Origin: Oxalobacter sp.
GTDB lineage: Bacteria; Pseudomonadota; Gammaproteobacteria; Burkholderiales; Burkholderiaceae_D
DNA length: 25,453 nt
Direction: 5' to 3'
Assembly (NCBI GenBank): GCA_012512465.1
Contig: JAAZED010000038.1
Location: 1-25,453, forward strand
Every line of letters starts with the position of its first letter. Positions within the stretch are counted from its first letter, which is position 1. Positions 8,402 through 15,467 of this stretch are shown in pieces. Made by a program: the position numbers and the translations under genes. The notes under the pieces are model-generated. The model saw only the letters and a list, made by a program, of their open reading frames with translations. It was not told where the DNA came from and made no database searches.

Positions 8402-9130
8402 ATGACAAACGCCATCATTGTTCGTGATTTTGGATTAATGCCTTATGACGTGGTATTTGCGGCAATGAAAGCGTTCACCGGAAATCGAACAGCAGATACA
8501 ACGGATGAAATCTGGCTTTTGGAACACCCGCCGGTTTATACCCTGGGGCAGGCGTCGGATCGTTCTCATTTGCTCGACACGAAAAATATCCCGGTTTTCC
8601 AGGCAGACCGGGGGGGAGAGGTTACCTATCATGCGCCCGGCCAGGCCGTTGTCTATTTGCTGATTGACCTGAAAAGACGGATGGGAAACCGTTTGCTTGT
8701 CAGGGAATTTGTCCGGAAAATTGAGCAGGCCGTTATTGATACGCTGTCTGCCTATCATCTGGCGGGGGAGCGCAAAATGGGCGCACCAGGGATTTACCTT
8801 GCAGCGGATTGGGTCGATCCTTTCTGGCAGGGGGCCAAAATTGCCGCGCTGGGCCTCAAGGTGCAGCGTAACGGCTGCACTTATCACGGACTTTCCCTGA
8901 ATGTTGCCATGGACCTGCAGCCTTTTTCCGGGATCAATCCTTGTGGCTATCCCGAATTGACATCCGTGGATATGAAAACGCTGGGAAAGGACTGTTCGGT
9001 TACTCAGGTGCAGCATGAACTGGCCATGGCGCTGTGCCGCAGCCTGGGCACCAGGGCGGATTTTCAGGACAGTGCCGCATTGCCTGTTGTATTGCAAAGC
9101 ATGGAGGGGGATCTTCATGGCAGAAAGTGA
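8402..9130 (+). CDS. lipB: Lipoyl(octanoyl) transferase
   Basis: LipB moves octanoate from octanoyl-ACP to lipoyl domains, the first step of endogenous lipoate synthesis. Signature elements are [23 protein letters not shown], the conserved lysine in [11 protein letters not shown] followed by [11 protein letters not shown], and the nucleophilic cysteine in [10 protein letters not shown] prefer the ATG at 8402 over 8396 because the AAGG element ends 8 bases before it; the two differ by two residues. The C-terminus carries about 30 residues beyond the catalytic core. The last 14 bases overlap the start of lipA. Confidence 0.93.
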   Translation: MTNAIIVRDFGLMPYDVVFAAMKAFTGNRTADTTDEIWLLEHPPVYTLGQASDRSHLLDTKNIPVFQADRGGEVTYHAPGQAVVYLLIDLKRRMGNRLLVREFVRKIEQAVIDTLSAYHLAGERKMGAPGIYLAADWVDPFWQGAKIAALGLKVQRNGCTYHGLSLNVAMDLQPFSGINPCGYPELTSVDMKTLGKDCSVTQVQHELAMALCRSLGTRADFQDSAALPVVLQSMEGDLHGRK

Positions 9131-10058
9131 AAAACAAAAAGGGGCAGAAAAAACAGCGCGGATTCCGGTAAAAATCGTGCCGGCAGAGCCACTGCCCAAA
9201 CCGGACTGGATTCGGGTGAAAGCCGGGTCGCCATCCACGCGCTTTTATGAAATCCGGGATCTGCTGCGAAAACAGCATCTTGTGACGGTGTGCGAAGAGG
9301 CCAATTGTCCAAACAAGGGAGAATGTTTCGGGAAAGGTACGGCCACCTTTATGATAATGGGGGACAAATGTACCCGCCGGTGTCCTTTTTGTGATGTAGC
9401 GCATGGCCGGCCGGATGCCCTTGATGCGGGGGAGCCGGAAAAACTTGCGCAAACGGTCGCGCTGCTGAAGCTTTCCTATGTGGTCATCACGTCGGTGAAC
9501 CGGGATGATCTGCGTGACGGAGGGGCTTCTCACTATACGGCGTGTATCCGGCATATCCGTGACATATCGCCTGATACCCGGATTGAAATCCTGACACCGG
9601 ACTTCCGCGGGCGGGAGCAAAAGGCCCTGGATATGCTGGGACAGACGTTGCCGGATGTGATGAATCACAATCTGGAAACGGTACCCCGTCTTTATCGTCA
9701 GGCCCGTCCCGGTGCCGATTACGCCCATTCCCTGATGCTCCTGAAACAGTTCCGGCAGCGTTTTCCGGATGTACCGACAAAATCCGGGTTGATGGTCGGC
9801 CTGGGAGAAACCGATGAGGAAATCCTGCAGGTCATGCAGGATTTACGTGATCATGACGTGGATATGCTGACGATCGGGCAATACCTGATGCCGTCGCGCC
9901 ATCATTTACCGGTGACACGCTACGTTCATCCAGACACATTTTCCCGCTTTGAAGAAGCCGCACGCTGCATGGGGTTTGTCCATGCGGCGGTGGGGGCGCT
10001 GGTTCGCTCAAGCTATCATGCCGACCGGCAGGCGCATGAAGCCGGTATTTGTAAGTGA
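9117..10058 (+). CDS. lipA: Lipoyl synthase (radical SAM)
   Basis: LipA inserts two sulfurs into octanoyl groups on lipoyl domains using two [4Fe-4S] clusters. The auxiliary-cluster motif [12 protein letters not shown] is at residues 59-70 and the radical-SAM motif CTRRCPFC at 85-92; the closing RSSYHA supplies the serine ligand. The ATG at 9117 is chosen because GGAGGGGG sits 6 bases upstream and the protein then has 313 residues, normal for LipA; an open frame extends further upstream only because it overlaps lipB. Co-translated with lipB, so octanoyl transfer and sulfur insertion are made together. Confidence 0.95.
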   Translation: MAESEKQKGAEKTARIPVKIVPAEPLPKPDWIRVKAGSPSTRFYEIRDLLRKQHLVTVCEEANCPNKGECFGKGTATFMIMGDKCTRRCPFCDVAHGRPDALDAGEPEKLAQTVALLKLSYVVITSVNRDDLRDGGASHYTACIRHIRDISPDTRIEILTPDFRGREQKALDMLGQTLPDVMNHNLETVPRLYRQARPGADYAHSLMLLKQFRQRFPDVPTKSGLMVGLGETDEEILQVMQDLRDHDVDMLTIGQYLMPSRHHLPVTRYVHPDTFSRFEEAARCMGFVHAAVGALVRSSYHADRQAHEAGICK

Positions 10059-10085
10059 TCCGGATCCATCAAGGTGCATCGTCGC

Positions 10086-10114
10086 TTGACTTTTTCTCTT
10101 TTATTACCCACAAT
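10086..10114 (+). promoter_or_regulatory. Possible hcp promoter (-35 TTGACT, -10 CACAAT)
   Basis: TTGACT at 10086-10091 and CACAAT at 10109-10114 are separated by 17 bases and match the sigma-70 consensus at 5/6 and 4/6 positions. Initiation near 10121 would place the predicted repressor operator over the start site. A second candidate -10, TATAAA at 10126-10131, lies in the loop of the inverted repeat but has only a poor -35. Confidence 0.4.
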
Positions 10115-10152
10115 TCAAACATTCATATAAAATGAATGTTTGAATTGTGGGT
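10106..10152. repeat. Perfect 21-bp inverted repeat with 5-base centre upstream of hcp
   Basis: The arm at 10106-10126 (ACCCACAATTC...ATTCAT) is the exact reverse complement of 10132-10152, around a centre of ATAAA. It lies between lipA and hcp. It contains an NsrR-like operator at its core. As RNA it would form a 21-bp stem just before the hcp ribosome site (AAGGGG at about 10164). Arms this long are more than an operator needs. Confidence 0.9.
10118..10140. promoter_or_regulatory. Putative NsrR operator
   Basis: Half-sites AACATTCATAT and AAATGAATGTT, separated by one base, agree at 17 of 22 positions with the enterobacterial NsrR consensus as I recall it (AAGATGCATTT, one base, AAATGCATCTT). 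It lies in front of hcp, a classic NsrR target, and an NsrR-like gene sits at the end of the same cluster. The match was made by eye. Confidence 0.55.
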
Positions 10153-10174
10153 GTGAATTTTTAAGGGGTAGAAA

Positions 10175-11833
10175 ATGTTTTGTATACAATGCGAGCAAAC
10201 GCTCAATTCGCCGGTTGCCAAGGGATGTATCTTTGCGCAGGGTATGTGCGGCAAAACAGCCGAGGTATCAGACCTTCAGGATGTTCTTGTTAAATATCTC
10301 CAGGGAATTTCATTCTGGGCGAAGCTGGGTGCCGACTACGGCTATCATCATCCGCAGGTCAACCGCTGGAGTCCCCAGGCATTTTTTTCTACGCTGACCA
10401 ATGTCAATTTTGATCCTGTCAGAATGTATGAATTCATTCAGGAGGCAAGACACTATAAATCGGCACTGGAAAAAGAGGTGAAAGCGGTTGTTGCCGATCA
10501 TTCGGGCGTGATACCGCCATTGACGGTAGCGGCGTTGATGGATATTCCTGCTGCGCAGGAAGCTGTCATCCAGTTTGCCCCCATGGCATCATTAAACCAG
10601 GAAAAAAAGAGTCTGGATGATGTGCTGGGCGCTTACCTGCTTTGTCTTTACGGGCTTAAAGGGGTTGCCGCTTATATGGAGCATGCAGCGGTTTTGGGAC
10701 AAACGGATGATGAGGTTTATGCCCAGTATCATGGCATCATGAGCTATCTGGGTGATTCTCCTGACGATTTGCAGGAGTTGCTTCAGACCGCCCTGCAAGT
10801 CGGGGAGCTGAATTATCGCGTGATGTTCATGCTGGACAAGGGAGAGACATCCCGTTTTGGTGATCCCGAACCTACCCAGGTGAATGTCGGGCATGTCAAG
10901 GGGAAATGTATCCTGGTTTCCGGGCATGATCTTGAGGATCTTTATGAAATTCTCGTGCAAACGCAAGACAAGGGAATCAATGTCTACACGCACGGAGAAA
11001 TGCTGCCGGCGCATGGTTATCCCCAACTGAAAACGTTTAAGCATCTGGTCGGGAATTACGGCACGGCCTGGCAAAAACAGCAGACGGAATTTGCCGATTT
11101 TCCCGGTGCAATTGTGATGACATCAAATTGCATTATCAATCCGGATGTCGGCGGTTACAAGGATCGCATTTTCACGCGCAGTATTGTCGGCTGGCCTGGT
11201 GCCCGCCATATTGTCGGCGAGGATTTCAGCGAGGTTATTGATTGTGCGTTGTCCCTTGAGGGGTTCAGGGAGGATGCGCGTCCCCATCTGATTACCGTGG
11301 GGTTTGGCAGAGCGGCGCTGGCACAGGCGGCTCCTGCCGTGATACAGGAAATCCGGGCGGGTAGCATCAAACATGTCTTTTTGGTTGGAGGGTGCGACGG
11401 AGATAAACGGGATCGCAATTATTACACGGATTTTGCCCAAAAGACGCCGGAAGACACGCTGATGCTGACACTGGCATGTGGCAAATACCGGTTCAATTAT
11501 CAGGATTTCGGCAATATCAACGGTATCCCCCGCTTGCTGGATGTCGGGCAGTGCAATGATTCTTATTCCGCGATTCAACTGGCGCTGGCGCTGGCAGAAG
11601 AGTTCCAGTGCGGTGTTAATGATTTGCCGCTGACGCTGGTTGTCTCATGGTTTGAACAAAAGGCAATAGCGGTTTTGCTCACGCTGCTTGCTCTGGGAGT
11701 CAGGGGCATTTACCTGGGGCCAAGCCTGCCGGTATTTTTGACGCCGGATCTGCTTGAAATGCTGGTCGAAACATTTGATATCCGGCCTATTTCCGATGCG
11801 GACTCCGATCTGAAGGTTATGCTCAATTCCTGA
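10175..11833 (+). CDS. hcp: Hybrid cluster protein (hydroxylamine reductase / NO reductase)
   Basis: Hcp reduces hydroxylamine and, in E. coli, acts as a high-affinity anaerobic NO reductase. The N-terminal cysteines at residues 3, 6, 18 and 25 follow the CX2CX11CX6C spacing of the E. coli-type [2Fe-2S] class, not the CX2C-type [4Fe-4S] class of strict anaerobes such as Desulfovibrio. Hybrid-cluster ligand regions are visible: [49 protein letters not shown] and DVGQCNDSY. Length (552) matches the family. The ribosome site AAGGGG lies 6 bases before the ATG. Expression is likely controlled by the NsrR-like operator at 10118-10140. Electrons should come from the Hcr protein encoded next. Confidence 0.95.
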   Translation: MFCIQCEQTLNSPVAKGCIFAQGMCGKTAEVSDLQDVLVKYLQGISFWAKLGADYGYHHPQVNRWSPQAFFSTLTNVNFDPVRMYEFIQEARHYKSALEKEVKAVVADHSGVIPPLTVAALMDIPAAQEAVIQFAPMASLNQEKKSLDDVLGAYLLCLYGLKGVAAYMEHAAVLGQTDDEVYAQYHGIMSYLGDSPDDLQELLQTALQVGELNYRVMFMLDKGETSRFGDPEPTQVNVGHVKGKCILVSGHDLEDLYEILVQTQDKGINVYTHGEMLPAHGYPQLKTFKHLVGNYGTAWQKQQTEFADFPGAIVMTSNCIINPDVGGYKDRIFTRSIVGWPGARHIVGEDFSEVIDCALSLEGFREDARPHLITVGFGRAALAQAAPAVIQEIRAGSIKHVFLVGGCDGDKRDRNYYTDFAQKTPEDTLMLTLACGKYRFNYQDFGNINGIPRLLDVGQCNDSYSAIQLALALAEEFQCGVNDLPLTLVVSWFEQKAIAVLLTLLALGVRGIYLGPSLPVFLTPDLLEMLVETFDIRPISDADSDLKVMLNS

Positions 11834-11851
11834 ACAGGCTTTCTACTTTTT

Positions 11852-11885
11852 AAGGCATTTCGCTCCAAAACGGGTGAAATGCCTT
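11852..11885 (+). repeat. Inverted repeat in the hcp-hcr gap
   Basis: AAGGCATTTC at 11852-11861 pairs perfectly with GAAATGCCTT at 11876-11885; wobble pairs extend the stem by about four more, leaving a CAAAAC loop. No T-run follows, so it is unlikely to be a full terminator. It may stabilise the hcp message or set the hcp:hcr ratio. The arms also resemble NsrR half-sites lacking two bases. Confidence 0.6.
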
Positions 11886-11906
11886 GTGAAATACGAGGTA
11901 ACCAGC

Positions 11907-12998
11907 ATGCAGAAAAACAACCCAAATCCAGATGGTTTGACACTGATCAGCACCGTTGAAGAAGCGGCCGATACAAAAAGCTTCTTCTTCAGGCATCCTG
12001 CGACCGGGAAAATCCGGTTCAAGCCGGGACAATTCATCAATATTGGTGTTCAGATAGACGGTAAGCCGCATTATCGTTCTTATTCCATCAGTTCCCTGCC
12101 GGAAGATGAGCTCATGCAACTGACCATCAAACGGGTAGAGGGAGGGCTGGTTTCCAACTGGATGATTGACCAACTGAAGGTCGGCGAGTCGGTCAGCATG
12201 CATGGTGTTGCCGGCGCCTTCAATATCATTGACCAGCCGCCAGCCGAGCATATTGTGTTCATCAGTGCCGGCTGTGGTGTTACACCCGTGATGTCGATGG
12301 CGAAATATATCCTCTCCCACAAAGAGACAGGGGTTAAATCCATCCAGTTCATCCATTGCGCACGAGATCGCGAAAATATTATCTATCAGGATGAAATCCT
12401 TTCGCTGGAAAAAAATCATCCGGATTTCCATGCGTTTTTTTATCTGAGTGCAGCAAGGGAGGATCAGGTTGCTTCTCCCTATCGCGCAGGACGGTTAAAT
12501 AGCGCTTTTTTGTACTCGCATTTGAAAGATATCGTAAATAACAGTTCGGTTTATCTTTGCGGCCCCATGGAATTTATGGACATGGTCAAAAAGGGGTTGA
12601 TGGAAATTCATTTTGATTTGGCCTGCCTTTTTCATGAAGACTTCACTTTCAATTGTGAGGTGTTGCCTGGTTTGGCGGCATTCTCCGTTCAGGAAACGGT
12701 GGAAAATGGTCATGGCGGCAATACATACAAGGTCACTGCGCCGGACTTCGATTTTGATGGGGAAGCGCAGGAGGGCGAAATCCTGCTGGATGTTCTGCAA
12801 AATGGCGGGGTTCCCATCATTGGCGCTTGCCGCGTCGGCCTTTGCGGTGCTTGTAAATGTCGGGTAAAATCCGGCGATGTCAAACTGACAACGGATCCTG
12901 TTGCCAGCGGTATTCTGACACAGGCAGACAGGGAAGAAGGGTATACGCTGGCTTGTGTCAGCCTGGTTATCGATGATGTTCAAATTTCGCTTAAGTAA
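11907..12998 (+). CDS. hcr: NADH:Hcp oxidoreductase (FAD, [2Fe-2S])
   Basis: Hcr passes electrons from NADH to Hcp. Domains in order: FAD-binding ferredoxin-reductase barrel with HYRSYSISS (residues about 52-60), NAD-binding domain with SAGCGVTPVMSM and later YLCGPMEFM, and a C-terminal plant-type ferredoxin domain with GACRVGLCGACKC and a final Cys in TLACVS, i.e. CX4CX2C plus Cys. I use the ATG at 11907 because GAGG lies 9 bases upstream; the frame is open back to 11874 but the added residues are not conserved-looking. It follows hcp by 73 bases, including the hairpin. The two proteins form a known functional pair. Confidence 0.93.
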   Translation: MQKNNPNPDGLTLISTVEEAADTKSFFFRHPATGKIRFKPGQFINIGVQIDGKPHYRSYSISSLPEDELMQLTIKRVEGGLVSNWMIDQLKVGESVSMHGVAGAFNIIDQPPAEHIVFISAGCGVTPVMSMAKYILSHKETGVKSIQFIHCARDRENIIYQDEILSLEKNHPDFHAFFYLSAAREDQVASPYRAGRLNSAFLYSHLKDIVNNSSVYLCGPMEFMDMVKKGLMEIHFDLACLFHEDFTFNCEVLPGLAAFSVQETVENGHGGNTYKVTAPDFDFDGEAQEGEILLDVLQNGGVPIIGACRVGLCGACKCRVKSGDVKLTTDPVASGILTQADREEGYTLACVSLVIDDVQISLK

Positions 12999-13064
12999 AA
13001 GTAAAAAGTCGGGGCAGGCGGATGTTTGTCCGGCAGGTGTTTTACAGGGTTGCAGGGTTCGTTT

Positions 13065-13490
13065 ATGCAACTGACGCAGCAAACTGATTATGCTTTACGT
13101 GTTTTGATGTATGTTGCCGCCAATCCGGACCGGCTGGTGAATATCACGGAAATTTCCGATTTTTACCAGATATCCAGAAGTCATCTGGCCAAAATTGTTG
13201 CCAGTTTGGGGCGCAGCGGGTATCTGAAAAGTATCCGGGGAAATAACGGGGGGATTCGTCTGAAAAAACAGGCGGATGAGATTAATATCGGGGAGGTTGT
13301 GCGCCGGTTTGAGCCGCTGGGAATTCTTGAGTGCATGGGGAAAGGCGGGCGTTGCGTGGTTGCCAGAAACTGTATGCTGAAAAGAATTTTTATAGAGGCG
13401 ACCTCGCGTTTTCTGGAGACAATCGACCAGTACCATCTCAATGACCTGCTTGAAAATGGCATGCTGCTGCAACAGTTCCGGAACCGGTAA
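13065..13490 (+). CDS. nsrR: Rrf2-family NO-sensing regulator, NsrR-like
   Basis: Winged-helix repressor that likely binds an Fe-S cluster and senses nitric oxide. From the ATG at 13065 it is 141 residues and begins MQLTQQTDYALRVLMYVA, the usual NsrR/Rrf2 start; Asp8, a cluster ligand in Streptomyces NsrR, is present. The recognition region ISRSHLAKIVASLGRSGYLKS and the wing RGNNGGIRL are clear. Cysteines at 90, 97 and 103 match the three cluster ligands, but the spacing CX6CX5C is one or two residues longer between the first two than in NsrRs I recall. Placement after hcp-hcr suggests autoregulated control of this cassette. IscR is excluded by the N-terminal sequence and the context. Confidence 0.85.
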   Translation: MQLTQQTDYALRVLMYVAANPDRLVNITEISDFYQISRSHLAKIVASLGRSGYLKSIRGNNGGIRLKKQADEINIGEVVRRFEPLGILECMGKGGRCVVARNCMLKRIFIEATSRFLETIDQYHLNDLLENGMLLQQFRNR

Positions 13491-13540
13491 TAAATAAAAT
13501 CCGGGCGCTCCTGGATTTTGTTGCGTCAAGGTTTGTTTAT

Positions 13541-13573
13541 GCAGCGCCATTCACCTTGGGTAAATGGCGCTGC
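13541..13573. repeat. Hairpin between the convergent nsrR-like and Type IIG-like genes
   Basis: GCAGCGCCATT at 13541-13551 pairs perfectly with AATGGCGCTGC at 13563-13573 (11 bp) around an 11-base loop that can partly pair further. It sits between two genes that converge, a good place for a bidirectional terminator, but neither strand has a T-run after the stem. Confidence 0.55.
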
Positions 13574-13580
13574 TGCCAGC

Positions 13581-15194
13581 CTAGCGCTGCTCAATCAGGG
13601 CGATATCATCCTCATCGAGCCCGAATGCGTCATAAATAAACTGATCCATTTCACCAGTATATCTGTCCAGGACAAAATTGAAGTCATCAATGTTGGTTTT
13701 TTCCTGCTCAAAATAAGCCACCCACGTCGGGAGGTCATTGGCTGGAATATCAACGCCGAATGACGAGATGATTTCTCTCCGGAAGGTATCAAAATCAAGC
13801 TCAAACCAGTTCAGCAGACGATCACTCAGCTTTGCTCCCAGTTTTTCCGGTGAAAGGTTGAATGCCGTCATACCCTGAAAATGGAGAATACAGTCACGGC
13901 GGTCCTGGGCTTTTTCCATACAGAACTGGGCGATTTGACCGACTCTGCCACGAGAGAGTCCGTCGGCATCGGGAATCGGCAGGGATTCTACATGGTGCGC
14001 CTGTAATTCGTACTTGCCGTCGTCCGTCTGACGGGCCAGCGTGGTAATCAGCTTGGACAGGGCCGTTGAATTCAGGAGACCAAACAGGTAGTAATCCGCG
14101 TTGGAAATGGTGTGACTCTCATTGCCATACTGTGCGAGTTTTTCGCCGATAACAAAGCCCGGTTCGGACTGAATACGGCCGATACCCATACGAAAGTCGG
14201 TAGTGGTGGGGATATCGGTATTTTCCGTATGATCAAGCTCATACCATTTCTGGTCACCTTCCCGCTTCTCGAGTGTTTCCTTGAACTGCTCAAGATATTT
14301 TTTAACAGCAGGATATGCGTCAATATCCACTTTTCCCTTGGGCGTGTAGATGAGCCAGTGAAGGCGGGTACCGGAATGCCATCTTTTCAGGCTGTCTCCG
14401 GGATAAAATGCCTGCAGGATTTCCTTGGATTTCGGGTCTTCCTTCTCAAGCTGGCTATAGGTTTTCTGGTCGATAACAAAGGCATCATTGATACTGACGG
14501 CGGGCCCTGGCTGGATCGGGCCATAAACGTCCTTGAGTGTTGGATGCTTGCGCATCAGCTTGTCCTGCAGCCCGGTGGTAACACTGTCATGCAACCATTG
14601 GGCAATCTTCCCGGACAGCATGTTTTCCGCATTCAGCAGGGTATAAAACCGCTGGTATTCGGTGGCGTCTTCGGCCATTTTTACCAGAGAAAAACGCTCA
14701 TAAGTGGTGCGTTTATGCATCAGCGAATACAGCCTGACCTCATCCAGATTGGAGAGCAGGAAAAACTCCCGCTCAGGCATTTCTTCTGCATGCTGCCGGG
14801 CCAACTGAACCAGGCTCAGCTTTTCGTCACCAGAAACAACATCCAGGCTGGAAGAAGTCGGCCCCATCAGTTTGACGAGTGTTACCATCCGGTTTTTATT
14901 TTTTTCAAACTGTCCGAGCGCTGCGTCAAAGTAGCTGTCCAGTGTTTTCATGTCTTTCAGCGTATAGGCACTGCCGGTGGATTCGGGCTGATATCCCAGG
15001 ATATCCACAAGAATCTTCTGCAGGAATGCCGCATGCTGGGCCGTCTTGTCCTGTTTGTTCAACTCGGCAATGTTTTTTGCCCAGTCCTGAAGAATTTGCT
15101 GGTGGGCAGGGGGAACAGCCCCCTCTTTGAGGACGCTGGTCAAAACCTGTGTATGGAAAAGATTCTGGTTGGTAAAGGTATTTGTGTTTTCCAT
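13581..15194 (-). CDS. Type IIG restriction-enzyme-like protein without methyltransferase domain (TaqI-like C-terminal specificity domain)
   Basis: 537 residues. Residues about 30-200 resemble the N-terminal nuclease region of Type IIG (Eco57I/MmeI-like) enzymes: FLQKILVDILGYQP, DAALG at 90-94, a GP-containing strand at 104-112, then LSLVQLARQHA and FFLLSNLDEVRLYS. The catalytic ElK strand is changed: TLVKLMGP stands where one expects a pattern like aviElKGP, so the acidic residue and lysine are lost by my alignment. Residues about 231-410 match the TaqI-like specificity domain: NDAFVID, LKRW, WLIYTPKG, YPAVKKYLEQFKETLEKR, YYLFGLLNS. The C-terminus (MDQFIYDAFGLDEDDIALIE) matches the family end. 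The usual 450-600 residue methyltransferase with NPPY/F between these parts is absent. The start has AGGA 6 bases upstream. The role is unknown. Confidence 0.72.
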   Translation of the reverse strand: MENTNTFTNQNLFHTQVLTSVLKEGAVPPAHQQILQDWAKNIAELNKQDKTAQHAAFLQKILVDILGYQPESTGSAYTLKDMKTLDSYFDAALGQFEKNKNRMVTLVKLMGPTSSSLDVVSGDEKLSLVQLARQHAEEMPEREFFLLSNLDEVRLYSLMHKRTTYERFSLVKMAEDATEYQRFYTLLNAENMLSGKIAQWLHDSVTTGLQDKLMRKHPTLKDVYGPIQPGPAVSINDAFVIDQKTYSQLEKEDPKSKEILQAFYPGDSLKRWHSGTRLHWLIYTPKGKVDIDAYPAVKKYLEQFKETLEKREGDQKWYELDHTENTDIPTTTDFRMGIGRIQSEPGFVIGEKLAQYGNESHTISNADYYLFGLLNSTALSKLITTLARQTDDGKYELQAHHVESLPIPDADGLSRGRVGQIAQFCMEKAQDRRDCILHFQGMTAFNLSPEKLGAKLSDRLLNWFELDFDTFRREIISSFGVDIPANDLPTWVAYFEQEKTNIDDFNFVLDRYTGEMDQFIYDAFGLDEDDIALIEQR

Positions 15195-15407
15195 AGATAT
15201 TCCTAGATGAAAAAAGTGTTAAGGTCAGAACAAGCCGACAGATGCCGACGATGACATGAACCCGTTATAAGGTACGGATAACCGATAGTGTAATCGTGAA
15301 AATTGAAATAGCACAATATGCAGGAAAAGATTTGCGCCATGCGTTAACAAAAGCCGGGAATAGCCGATAAGATAACTATCCTGAAAAGCGTTTCACAAGA
15401 ACTGTCT

Positions 15408-15413
15408 TATAAT
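15408..15413 (+). promoter_or_regulatory. Possible -10 element for the hemerythrin-GGDEF gene
   Basis: A perfect TATAAT lies 54 bases before the ATG in the AT-rich 273-base gap between the divergent genes at 15194 and 15468. No good -35 at 16-18 bases is found. I see no other clear element in this gap. Confidence 0.35.
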
Positions 15414-15467
15414 CTGAAGCTAATAGGGGTTGTCACTGTTCTGATACCAAGGGTACCTGAGCCGATA

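Noticed and set aside
11850..12431. 193-codon minus-strand frame opposite hcr
   Set aside because: Shadow of the FAD/NAD domains of hcr; no start signal and no protein-like pattern.
13581..15194. Calling this an active Type IIG restriction-modification enzyme
   Set aside because: No SAM-binding or NPPY/F motif is present and the nuclease strand lacks its acidic residue and lysine in my alignment.
14112..15206. 364-codon plus-strand frame opposite the Type IIG-like gene
   Set aside because: I considered whether it, and not the minus frame, is the gene, but the minus frame has recognisable Type IIG segments and a ribosome site, while this one has neither.
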